Below are positions 45,233-54,032 of a stretch of 64,000 bases of DNA, in pieces. Positions within the stretch are counted from its first letter, which is position 1. Each line of letters opens with the position of its first letter. This stretch comes from RGIG1934 sp964492545 (lineage in GTDB: Bacteria > Bacillota > Clostridia > Lachnospirales > Lachnospiraceae): contig CAZBKO010000001.1 of assembly GCA_964492545.1 (NCBI GenBank), forward strand, positions 1 through 64,000, given 5' to 3'. The translations under genes and the position numbers were made by a program. Under the pieces are notes generated by a model, which did no database searches, had not been told where the DNA came from, and saw only the letters and a program-made list of their open reading frames with translations.

Positions 45233-46831
45233 ATGAACTTTGTATCGATAAATTTCCTGTTGTTCATAATGGGGATTATATGTATTTATTTTATTATGCC
45301 TAAAAGGTATCAATGGATAGTATTGTTGGCAGCCAGCTATACTTTCTTTTTTTTGACGAGCACATATTTAATTGTATTCCTGATGGCGAATACAGCAGTT
45401 GCTTTTTGTGCAGGACTTATACTTGAAAAGATTAACAAGGGAACCACGGCATATCTTGCTGAACACAAAGCAGAATTAACAAGAGAGCAGAGAGTTGGAT
45501 ATAAGAAGATTCAGACTAAGAAGAAGAAAAGAATAGTTGCAGTAAGCGTTGTAATTAATCTTGGAATACTTGTTATACTTAAGTATTCAGGCTTCCTTGG
45601 AATGAATATCAATGGAATACTCGGACATTTTGGAATGCATGTTGATATTCCAAGCCTGAATTACCTTCTTCCTATTGGTATATCATTTTATACACTTCAG
45701 TCAATTGGATACATTATTGACATTTACAGAAGTAAATATGACGCAGACAGAAATATATGCAAATTTGCTTTATTTATGTCTTTTTTTCCACAGATTATTC
45801 AGGGACCAATTGCAAGACATGATCAGCTTGCTCATCAGCTTTACGAGGGACATTCATTTAATTATGCAAGAATGACTCAGGGTGCACAGCTTATTTTATG
45901 GGGCTTTATGAAGAAGCTTCTCGTTGCAGACAGAATAGCAATAATGGTAAATGAAATATTTGATAATTATACAGAGTATCACGGCATACTTTTATTCCTT
46001 GCAGGTGTAACATATGGATTGCAGGTATATTGTGATTTCTCAGGTGGAATGGACATTGCGCGAGGCGTTTCACAGATATTTGGAATTGAGCTTGAGCTTA
46101 ACTTTGAGAGACCATACTTTGCCAAGTCAGTTTCGGAATTCTGGAGAAGATGGCATATTACACTGGGAAGCTGGATGAGAGATTACATTTTCTATCCATT
46201 ATCATTATCTAAACAGTTTGGTTCACTTTCAAAGAAGACAAGAAAAATTCTTGGAAATTATATAGGAAAGAAGCTTCCAACTTTCCTTTCTATGTTCATT
46301 GTATTCCTTTTCGTAGGTGTGTGGCATGGATCGAGTTGGAAATATGTAGCATATGGTCTTTGGAATGGTATCATAATCGTTTCCAGTATTTTGCTTGAGC
46401 CTTATTATGAAAAGCTTGCAAAGAAGCTTGGAATTAAGACAGACTGCTTTAGCTGGAGCTTTTTCCAGATGCTCAGAACATTTTTCTTATGCAGCCTTGG
46501 AAGACTTTTTTCCAGAGCAGGTTCAGCTACAATAGCTGCCAAAATGTTTATTGGTTCGTTTAAAGACTTTAACCCATGGGTATTATTTGATGGTACGATA
46601 TTCAGCCTTGGACTTGATTTGAGTGATTTCGTAATTATAGCCATAATGCTTATTGTACTTGTTGTTGTAGGTGTTATGCAGGAAAAAGGCATGCATATTC
46701 GCGAAACCATTGCCCAGCAGAATCTCTATTTTAGATGGATGATATTCCTTGGTGCCATTGCGTTTTTGGTTATTTATGGAGTGTATGGACCAGGCTACTC
46801 TGCAACAGAATTCATATACAAACAGTTTTAG
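45233..46831 (+). CDS. dltB: DltB-like MBOAT acyltransferase
   Basis: Polytopic membrane O-acyltransferase, 532 residues, moving the carrier-bound group across the membrane onto a wall polymer. Seen: YLLPIGISFYTLQSIGYIID, LFMSFFPQIIQGPIARHDQL, YCDFSGGMDIARGVSQIFGI, FWRRWHITLGSWMRDYIFYP and the catalytic His in FVGVWHGSSWKYVAYGLWNG. It is longer than typical DltB (about 400) and closer in size to AlgI-like MBOATs, with an additional loop (about 75-105) of Lys-rich sequence. AGGTAAAAA precedes the ATG. Confidence 0.87.
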   Translation: MNFVSINFLLFIMGIICIYFIMPKRYQWIVLLAASYTFFFLTSTYLIVFLMANTAVAFCAGLILEKINKGTTAYLAEHKAELTREQRVGYKKIQTKKKKRIVAVSVVINLGILVILKYSGFLGMNINGILGHFGMHVDIPSLNYLLPIGISFYTLQSIGYIIDIYRSKYDADRNICKFALFMSFFPQIIQGPIARHDQLAHQLYEGHSFNYARMTQGAQLILWGFMKKLLVADRIAIMVNEIFDNYTEYHGILLFLAGVTYGLQVYCDFSGGMDIARGVSQIFGIELELNFERPYFAKSVSEFWRRWHITLGSWMRDYIFYPLSLSKQFGSLSKKTRKILGNYIGKKLPTFLSMFIVFLFVGVWHGSSWKYVAYGLWNGIIIVSSILLEPYYEKLAKKLGIKTDCFSWSFFQMLRTFFLCSLGRLFSRAGSATIAAKMFIGSFKDFNPWVLFDGTIFSLGLDLSDFVIIAIMLIVLVVVGVMQEKGMHIRETIAQQNLYFRWMIFLGAIAFLVIYGVYGPGYSATEFIYKQF

Positions 46832-46843
46832 GAGGTGGGCATA

Positions 46844-48433
46844 ATGAAAATAAAGAAAATAATTTCGCCAATATGCTTTTTAGTAATTCTTGTATTTATG
46901 CTCCATCAGCTTACCACAATATTTTATCCGGTAAGTGCAACATATGCATCCTTTGAGACATATGATAAGCAGGAGAAGAATACAGTTCAGGTGCTCGCAC
47001 TTGGAACGAGTTCAACATATAACGCATGGATAGTTCCACAGGTATGGGGTGAAGGCGGTATTGCAATGTATACACTTGCAACATCTGCACAGCCATTTGG
47101 ACTAACAACTGAGATAATAGATCAGGCTTTGGAAACACAGAGCCCCGACATAATTCTTATAGATTTACACGGATTCAGAAGCCAGACATATAATTACAAA
47201 GCTGCAAGAGTCAGACCATTGACGGATAATTTCAGCCTTATAAACAGATTTAGATATTTAAATGGAATGATAGAGGAAGCGTCAGATTATGCCGAGGAGA
47301 CAGAACATAAACTGGCGTTGAAGAATGATGATTATTCATATTATTTTCCTTTAATAAAATATCACTCAAGATGGAAAGAAGGTCTTGAGAAAGACAGCTT
47401 CGTCGGACAGGATAGTGAGTACATGGGATATTACAATGTACTTGGAAATCAGAACGTAGAGAAAACTGTTGTGACAGCTGATATGGGAAAAATTCTTGAT
47501 TCTCAGCAAAAGGCACTTACAGACCTTATTGAATACGGAAAAAAATGTGATGCAAAATTAGTTTTCACATGTGTGCCATCACAGCTTAACTATGAAGAGC
47601 AGATTGAGATAAATGTTGCCATATATCAGCTTGAACAGGCCGGATATCCTGTATTAAATATGAATACTGATAAAATGTATGACGAGCTTGGAATCAATTT
47701 TGCCAAGGATTTAAGAGACAGAAATCATCTTAATATATATGGCTCTGAGAAGGTAACAAAATATCTTATTAACTACCTGAATGACAATTATGATTTGTCA
47801 GATCATCGAAATGATTCTAAGTACAGTAACTGGGATACATCATGGAAGAAGTATCAGGATGGTTACGAGGATATAATAAAGGCACAGACCCGAGAACCTA
47901 AGCTAAACAGGACAGAATCCATTGATTATGATACAATAAAGGTTATATGGAACAGAGTAAACTGTGCTGATGGATACCTTGTATTTAAGAAGGTAGACAA
48001 GAAGTGGGAGCAGATTGCTGTTGTGGATAATAGTCAGATTAATTATTATTGTGATAAGGTTGAGACAGGTGTGGAAAATACGTACACTGTTAAATCATAT
48101 AAGAAAATTGGAAATAAGACTATTATAAGTGGATATGATAAGGCAGGAATTACCGGAAAGAGCGTCACATCAATACCATATCTCATAAATGTAGATTATT
48201 CAAATGGTAAGGCAATAATAGAATGGTCCCATGTAAATGGAGCAGATGGTTTTTATGTATATAAGAAAGATGGAGTGAAATTCGATCAGGTGGCAGATAT
48301 AAATGATGGAACTGCTCGTTCATACGAAGTTACAGAAAATGGAATCTACACCATCAAATCATACAAAATGGTAAATGGTAAAAAAGTAGATGGCAAATAT
48401 GATGAATCAGGCATTGAAGTAACAATAAAGTAA
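46844..48433 (+). CDS. DltD-like SGNH hydrolase with two C-terminal FN3-like domains
   Basis: Membrane-anchored extracytoplasmic protein, about 529 residues. An N-terminal hydrophobic anchor (ISPICFLVILVFMLHQLTTI) is followed by an SGNH domain with the nucleophile in VLALGTSSTYNAW, block III-like DIILIDLHGFRS and the Asp/His pair in DLRDRNHLNIYGSEKV. Two fibronectin-like repeats follow from about residue 360 (IKVIWNRVNCADGYLVFKK and AIIEWSHVNGADGFYVYKK). DltD normally ends after the SGNH domain, so the tail is an addition. It probably acts with DltB in acyl transfer or de-esterification on the wall polymer. Start ATG 46844, behind GGAGG. Confidence 0.78.
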   Translation: MKIKKIISPICFLVILVFMLHQLTTIFYPVSATYASFETYDKQEKNTVQVLALGTSSTYNAWIVPQVWGEGGIAMYTLATSAQPFGLTTEIIDQALETQSPDIILIDLHGFRSQTYNYKAARVRPLTDNFSLINRFRYLNGMIEEASDYAEETEHKLALKNDDYSYYFPLIKYHSRWKEGLEKDSFVGQDSEYMGYYNVLGNQNVEKTVVTADMGKILDSQQKALTDLIEYGKKCDAKLVFTCVPSQLNYEEQIEINVAIYQLEQAGYPVLNMNTDKMYDELGINFAKDLRDRNHLNIYGSEKVTKYLINYLNDNYDLSDHRNDSKYSNWDTSWKKYQDGYEDIIKAQTREPKLNRTESIDYDTIKVIWNRVNCADGYLVFKKVDKKWEQIAVVDNSQINYYCDKVETGVENTYTVKSYKKIGNKTIISGYDKAGITGKSVTSIPYLINVDYSNGKAIIEWSHVNGADGFYVYKKDGVKFDQVADINDGTARSYEVTENGIYTIKSYKMVNGKKVDGKYDESGIEVTIK

Positions 48434-48466
48434 TAGACTAGATACTTATTAAAGGAGATGCACATT

Positions 48467-50290
48467 ATGCTTAGCAAAATAAAAAAATGCATTAAAGGGG
48501 CAATTATAATTATATGGAAAATATTGAGAAAGCTTCATATTATCAGCGATTATACATTTAGAGGTTTAATGCTGCATTTCACTGATGAGTATAAGTTTTT
48601 AACCATATCAGAATACTTTGACAAGAAATGGTATGTAAATGAATATCCGGATGTTGCGATTAATCCGACTCAGCACTATATGAAGTTTGGTTTCAAGGAG
48701 GGCAAGAATCCAAGCCCATTATTTGACGGTAAAGCATATCTTGAAGCACTGACAGATATAAGAGAGCTTAGAGTTAATCCATTGCTTGATTTAGAAATGT
48801 GCGGATTAAGAGAGAGAAGACCATGTCCGTCGGTAACTAACTTCTGGGGCTTTCATGAATGTGCTGGAAGAAAATATATAGTACTCTCTTCAGTATTGAA
48901 GGAAATAACCGTTAAATACAATGAAGATGTAATGGAAAATGTAGAACTGGATGATTCAGCATCAGACTTTTTCAGAAGATATATTTTAAAAGAATTTTCT
49001 GAAAACACATATATGTATGATGTTACAGATAAACCATTCAAATATGGAAACGAAATCAAGGTTGAAACAGAGCTAAACATTCCAATGTATATATTAACAC
49101 TGTTCGTATGGTCAAGCTTTTCATATAAGCTTGTGTTATCTGATAAGAAATATTTTGCAGTTAATAAAAACCGAATTATTGTTACAGATAAGAATGCATT
49201 TATGGCCCATTACACATCATTGTGTAATCCACAGCAGAGACAGTGCCTTGAATATATGAGCAAGCTTACTGACAAGGATAAAGACATAACATTGTTTTCT
49301 GAATTTAGAAATATCGCAAATGACAACACATGGCAGGTGTTCACAGAAGCACTTAAGCATGATGAAAATTGTTATTTTGTGACAGGTCAGATGAGATATG
49401 ACAGTGAAACAGACGCAGAGATTAAAAAGCACCTGATAGTTTACAACAGCGAAGAGCATCTCAATGCATTTATGCATGCGAAGAAAATATTCTGCAGCTG
49501 GACACTTTCAGATGTAGTTCCAACAATATTTAAGCATGAATTTTTTGCATATCCATTCATAACAGATAATTGGTATTATTGTCCACATGGAATATCATAT
49601 GATAAAAATTCATATTTCCTGACACCGATATTCTTAAGTCAGCCAAAGAAAGTATATTGTTGTTCAGAAAATGAAAAGAATTATTTTGAAAATAAATGCG
49701 GTCTTAAAAACATACATGTACTTGGATATCCTAGAATGGACAAGTGGGGAAAAGCTACAGATAATGATATTTTATTTGATTTCACATATAGAAAGCAGTA
49801 CGAAGAGGAATACTTTGAGGTTATAGCTAAGGTGGTTAAGGCTGTGCGAGAAAAATATGCAGACAGAAATATTTACTACCTGTTCCATCCGGCTATCAGC
49901 TATAAGAATCAGGATAAGATTATGGAGATGATTGGAGATGAGAGCATTTCTTATGCACATGCATCTGACCAAAAATCATTTAATGAATGGTTTAATAACT
50001 GCAAATATCTTATAACAGATTATTCTTCAGTTGCATATGATTTTGCATACAAAGAAGATTCTGTAAGTATTTACTATCTGGAAGAAGGCTTTACTGAAAA
50101 TCATTATGAACTTTACGATGAATTCTATGAAAAGAATTGCGGAGTTATAGTTAAGTCACCGGAAGAATTGATTGAAGTTCTTGGTGAGGACATGGATTTG
50201 ACGGATGTCAACAATAGAACAGAAAACTTTTTCAAATATATAGATCATAACAATACATCAAGAGTTTACGAAGATGCATTTGTAGAATAA
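48467..50290 (+). CDS. CDP-glycerol glycerophosphotransferase family protein (TagF-like)
   Basis: Peripheral membrane enzyme, about 607 residues, that likely polymerises or primes a polyol-phosphate chain from CDP-glycerol. The C-terminal TagF domain is clear: CSWTLSDVVPTIFKHEFFAY, YCCSENEKNYFENKCGLKNI, VLGYPRMDKWG, YLFHPAISYKNQDKIMEMIG and the signature CKYLITDYSSVAYDFAYKED. The N-terminal segment YFDKKWYVNEYPDVAINPTQ and HYMKFGFKEGKNPSPLFDGK is a short repeat known from rhamnan/glycan transferases, giving an unusual fusion. The start ATG 48467 is chosen because AAAGGAG lies nine bases upstream. Confidence 0.85.
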   Translation: MLSKIKKCIKGAIIIIWKILRKLHIISDYTFRGLMLHFTDEYKFLTISEYFDKKWYVNEYPDVAINPTQHYMKFGFKEGKNPSPLFDGKAYLEALTDIRELRVNPLLDLEMCGLRERRPCPSVTNFWGFHECAGRKYIVLSSVLKEITVKYNEDVMENVELDDSASDFFRRYILKEFSENTYMYDVTDKPFKYGNEIKVETELNIPMYILTLFVWSSFSYKLVLSDKKYFAVNKNRIIVTDKNAFMAHYTSLCNPQQRQCLEYMSKLTDKDKDITLFSEFRNIANDNTWQVFTEALKHDENCYFVTGQMRYDSETDAEIKKHLIVYNSEEHLNAFMHAKKIFCSWTLSDVVPTIFKHEFFAYPFITDNWYYCPHGISYDKNSYFLTPIFLSQPKKVYCCSENEKNYFENKCGLKNIHVLGYPRMDKWGKATDNDILFDFTYRKQYEEEYFEVIAKVVKAVREKYADRNIYYLFHPAISYKNQDKIMEMIGDESISYAHASDQKSFNEWFNNCKYLITDYSSVAYDFAYKEDSVSIYYLEEGFTENHYELYDEFYEKNCGVIVKSPEELIEVLGEDMDLTDVNNRTENFFKYIDHNNTSRVYEDAFVE

Positions 50291-50333
50291 ATGATAAATG
50301 TTAAGTGCACAGAGAAAGGCAAGGCGAAATACC

Positions 50334-52412
50334 ATGAAGAAAAAAAGCTTATTTATGGTAATTATTCTGGCGATAATTACTGTAGCAGGGATGAACATGA
50401 AGGAAACAGCACAGGCGGCTGTTGCATACACAGAGGTCACAGTTGTGGGAATGGATGCAAGTGGTAAGACTGATTCTTCGGCGGTACTTCAGGAGTATCT
50501 TAATCAGGCTAGAGATAATGCGACAGATGCTAAGCAATACAAGATTATTATTCCGGCCGGAAGCTACAGACTTGAGAAAAGCCTCAAAATATATAGCAAT
50601 ACATATTTGTATATGAAGGGTGTAACCCTTAATAGATGTGGAACGAATATAGGTATGTTCAGAACCGGTAATTCCACAGATAAATTCAGTGGTTACAAGG
50701 GATACAGAAATATCACACTTGATGGTGGAACAATAAACGCTAACTGCAATGTTTCAGAATACGCGAAGAACAATGCAAGTATATTTAGAGCAGCTCATGC
50801 ACAAAATATTACAATCAAAAATGTAACAATGAAGAATGGAATGAATCTTCACTATTTAGAGGTGGCAGGAGTTGATGGATTAACAGTTTCAAACTGTAAA
50901 ATTTCAGGCCTTGAAAGCACAAACACTAAGAATACAAAAAATAATGAGATAGAGGCTATACAGTTAGATATTCTTCACACTGCTGACAGAATGGATAATT
51001 TCTACAATTATGATGACACACCAATGAAAAATGTTACCATAACAGGATGTACTTTTAGCAACTTGCAAAAAGGTGTCGGAGGACATTCAATGGTAATCGG
51101 AAGCTACTTTGAAAATATAAAGGTAACAAATAATAAATTCACCAATCTTACAAAGGCTGCAATTGCATTTGAAAATTACAGAAATTGTGAAATTAGTGGA
51201 AATACTATCACTAACTGTGGAATGGGTATTGATATTAAGTCAATGCACAGCGTTGAAGGACTTGGCGTAGGCGAATCTAAGGTGTATATGCCAAACGGAG
51301 CAAAGACACCGGTTATCAATTCAGATGCCAAAATGGTTATTAAGAATAATGTGATCAATGTTATTCCGACAAAGTATGTTCCAACACCATTTGCAATAAA
51401 ATTATTTGGCGAGATAGTGGATACATCAACAGCAAAGTACGCAAAGATTCTTTCGGGAAATTACTATATTAAAAATGTAACAATTCAGGGAAATAAGATT
51501 ACCACAAAAGGCATAGGTATCAAGCTTCAGGATGCTAAAAGCTGTAAAATAATTGGAAATACAATTAATTATAATGGCGGAGCAGCAGACACAACAAAGT
51601 ACAATATTTGTGCATATGACGGCTCAACATATCTTACAATAAGCAATAATGTAATTACAAATGCACCAAAGCATGGTATATATCTCTTAAATGGGTGCAA
51701 TAATGCAACTATAACAGGCAATAAAATATCGAATGTTCAGATGATGGGAATCAATCTCTACAACTGTAAATCAGGAAATAAAATCGAAAAAAACACAATA
51801 AAAAATGTTGGTAAAGACGGAATTATGTGTGAGAAGAGCAGTGGAAGTATTAAGAATAATTATGTATCCACGACCTCTAGAAATGGTATTACAGTAGTAC
51901 ACGGAACAGTTGCAACAATAAGCAGCAACAGGATATATAATGTGGCTCATCGTGGTATTATGGTTGATGAGCAGGCGAGAGCGACCGTTTATAATAACAA
52001 TGTAAAAAAATGCGGTCTTTACGGAGTAGATGTTGTGTCTTATAATCTGACAACATCAATTAAAGCAAACACAATATCAAATTGTGGCAAATGCTGTATT
52101 CATGTATCAGGTAGTAATTCCTTAAGCATCAAATCATTTTCAGCACCAAAGATTACAAGACGTATAGTTAAGAAGAAATCAATAACAATTAAGTATACTT
52201 CAAAAGATAAAGCCACAAAGTACATAATTTACAGACAAACAGGAAATGGAAGCTTTAAGAAAATAGCTACAACAAGTAAGACAACATATGTGGATAAAAA
52301 AGTAAAGAAGAATAAGACCTATTCATACAAGGTTGTGGCATACTCTAAGAAGGGCAAAGTAACAGTATATAGCGCATACAGCAAGGCTTCTAAGAAGGTA
52401 AAAGCTAAATAG
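50334..52412 (+). CDS. Secreted right-handed beta-helix protein with C-terminal FN3-like domain
   Basis: 692-residue exported protein. A signal peptide (MKKKSLFMVIILAIITVAGM, cleavage near AQAAV) is followed by a pectate-lyase-type opening (VVGMDASGKTDSSAVLQEYL, PAGSYRLEKSLKIYSNTYLY). Many beta-helix rungs follow (about 110-600), each with an N-rich turn such as ITGNKISNVQMMGINLYNCK. An FN3-like end has KYIIYRQTGNGSFKKIATT. It resembles polysaccharide lyases and C5-epimerases, but no catalytic residues could be assigned. Inside a polymer-export operon it may edit or hydrolyse the exported glycan. Start ATG 50334 with AAGG nine bases upstream; the extra 12 codons upstream are less likely. Confidence 0.75.
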   Translation: MKKKSLFMVIILAIITVAGMNMKETAQAAVAYTEVTVVGMDASGKTDSSAVLQEYLNQARDNATDAKQYKIIIPAGSYRLEKSLKIYSNTYLYMKGVTLNRCGTNIGMFRTGNSTDKFSGYKGYRNITLDGGTINANCNVSEYAKNNASIFRAAHAQNITIKNVTMKNGMNLHYLEVAGVDGLTVSNCKISGLESTNTKNTKNNEIEAIQLDILHTADRMDNFYNYDDTPMKNVTITGCTFSNLQKGVGGHSMVIGSYFENIKVTNNKFTNLTKAAIAFENYRNCEISGNTITNCGMGIDIKSMHSVEGLGVGESKVYMPNGAKTPVINSDAKMVIKNNVINVIPTKYVPTPFAIKLFGEIVDTSTAKYAKILSGNYYIKNVTIQGNKITTKGIGIKLQDAKSCKIIGNTINYNGGAADTTKYNICAYDGSTYLTISNNVITNAPKHGIYLLNGCNNATITGNKISNVQMMGINLYNCKSGNKIEKNTIKNVGKDGIMCEKSSGSIKNNYVSTTSRNGITVVHGTVATISSNRIYNVAHRGIMVDEQARATVYNNNVKKCGLYGVDVVSYNLTTSIKANTISNCGKCCIHVSGSNSLSIKSFSAPKITRRIVKKKSITIKYTSKDKATKYIIYRQTGNGSFKKIATTSKTTYVDKKVKKNKTYSYKVVAYSKKGKVTVYSAYSKASKKVKAK

Positions 52413-52496
52413 CTTTACAACATATTGAACTTGTGATATTATGACAAAAGTATCCTGAAATGGAAAAACATTTGTAGAATTGGAGAAAGAAATAGA

Positions 52497-53273
52497 ATGA
52501 GACAAGCAATTAGTAATTTTCTTAAGTATAGATTTTTGCTTAAGGAACTTGTAAGAAAAGGTGTTAAGCTTAAGTACAGACGTTCATATTTGGGAATAAT
52601 CTGGACATTGTTAGAGCCGTTGCTTACTATGATAGTATTGACAGTTGTGTTCGGAACCTTATTTGGAAATACAGATAGGACATTTCCAGTATATATATTA
52701 ACAGGTAGATTATTATTTACATTTTTTGCACAGGCAACAACAGGTGCACTCAAGGCAATACAGAACAACTCAGCTATGATTAAGAAGGTATATGTACCTA
52801 AGTACTTATACCCATTGGCAAACGTTTTATTTAATTTTGTTATATTCCTTTTATCATTAATAGTACTTGTAGTAGTATCATTGGTATTGGGAGTTCACCC
52901 AACATGGCGTATAATTATGGCAATTATTCCATTGACAACTTTACTTTTATTCTCGTTTGGAGTTGGTATGATATTATCAACAGTTGGTGTATACTTTAGG
53001 GATATGGAGTATTTATGGAGTGTTGCAACTATGTTATTTATGTACTCTTGTGCAATTTTCTATTACCCTGAAAGAATTTTGAACAGTAGATTTGCATGGA
53101 TACTTAAATACAATCCATTATATAGAATAATTGAGAATTTCAGAAGCACTGTATTTGGATATACCTTCAGCTACAAGGGTGCTTTATATGCATTCGGGTG
53201 CAGTATGATTACTATAGTGATTGGACTTATTATATTCAAGAAGAAGCAGGATAATTTTATCCTTCATATATAG
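52497..53273 (+). CDS. ABC-2 type polysaccharide/teichoic acid export permease (TagG/Wzm-like)
   Basis: Membrane half of the polymer exporter, 258 residues with six hydrophobic segments. Typical opening KYRFLLKELVRKGVKLKYRR and SYLGIIWTLLEPLLTMIVL, then YILTGRLLFTFFAQATTGAL and VYFRDMEYLWSVATMLFMYS. It works with the ATPase that begins 13 bases downstream, giving a two-subunit exporter of undecaprenyl-linked glycan. GGAGA lies upstream of the ATG. Confidence 0.9.
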   Translation: MRQAISNFLKYRFLLKELVRKGVKLKYRRSYLGIIWTLLEPLLTMIVLTVVFGTLFGNTDRTFPVYILTGRLLFTFFAQATTGALKAIQNNSAMIKKVYVPKYLYPLANVLFNFVIFLLSLIVLVVVSLVLGVHPTWRIIMAIIPLTTLLLFSFGVGMILSTVGVYFRDMEYLWSVATMLFMYSCAIFYYPERILNSRFAWILKYNPLYRIIENFRSTVFGYTFSYKGALYAFGCSMITIVIGLIIFKKKQDNFILHI

Positions 53274-53286
53274 AATGGAGAGAATC

Positions 53287-54024
53287 ATGGGAAAAGAAGT
53301 ATTACGTGTTGATAATGTAAGCATGAGATTTAACCTCAGCAAGGAAAAAATAGATTCTATTAAGGAATATGTTATAAAGTTTATTAAAGGACAGGTAAAG
53401 TATCAGGAGTTCTGGGCACTTAAGAATGTAAGCTTTACGTTGGAAAAGGGCGATAGAATGGGAGTACTTGGACTTAATGGAGCTGGAAAAAGTACACTTC
53501 TTAAGGTTATTGCCGGTGTGTACAAGCCATCAGCGGGAACTGTCACTAGAGATGGAGTTTTAGCACCACTTCTTGAGCTTGGTGCAGGTTTTGACAGCCA
53601 GTATACAGGTGCAGAGAACATTTACTTATATGGAGCAGTGCTTGGATATTCTAAGAAATTCATAGATGAGAAGTTTGATGAGATAGTTGAATTTTCAGGA
53701 CTTGGCGAATTCATTGATGTTCCAATCAAGAATTATTCATCAGGTATGAGAGCCAGACTTGGATTCTCGATAGTAAGTCTTGTATCTCCTGACATACTTA
53801 TTCTTGACGAGGTTCTTGCTGTTGGAGATGCCAAGTTCAGAAAGAAAAGCGAAGCTAAGGTTATGAGTATGTTTGATGCAGGAACAACAGTTTTGTTTGT
53901 ATCACATTCACTTGCTCAGGTTAAAAGACTTTGCAATAAGGCAATGATTCTTGAACATGGAGAAATTAAGGCAATCGGAGATATTGATGAGATATCTGAA
54001 ATGTACGAGAATATGATTGAATAG
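53287..54024 (+). CDS. ABC-type polysaccharide/teichoic acid export ATPase (TagH/Wzt-like)
   Basis: Cytoplasmic ATPase, about 245 residues. N-terminal motif VLRVDNVSMRFNLSKEKIDS, Walker A LGLNGAGKSTLLKVIAG, family-specific LLELGAGFDSQYTGAENIYL, signature YSSGMRARLGFSIVS, Walker B DILILDEVLAVGDAKF and H loop VLFVSHSLAQVKRLC. It lacks the C-terminal carbohydrate-binding extension of Wzt proteins that recognise a chain end, so export probably needs no such cap. Start ATG 53287 behind GGAGAG; the reading frame upstream lies in the permease gene. Confidence 0.93.
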   Translation: MGKEVLRVDNVSMRFNLSKEKIDSIKEYVIKFIKGQVKYQEFWALKNVSFTLEKGDRMGVLGLNGAGKSTLLKVIAGVYKPSAGTVTRDGVLAPLLELGAGFDSQYTGAENIYLYGAVLGYSKKFIDEKFDEIVEFSGLGEFIDVPIKNYSSGMRARLGFSIVSLVSPDILILDEVLAVGDAKFRKKSEAKVMSMFDAGTTVLFVSHSLAQVKRLCNKAMILEHGEIKAIGDIDEISEMYENMIE

Positions 54025-54032
54025 GCGGTTTT

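Noticed and set aside
53257..53295. GAATGGAG stretches before the TagH-like gene (similarly before trpC-F, trpE, rmlA) as further copies of the leader element
   Set aside because: GAATGGAGG is simply a favoured ribosome-site context here; P1, P2 and the anti-SD segment are absent.
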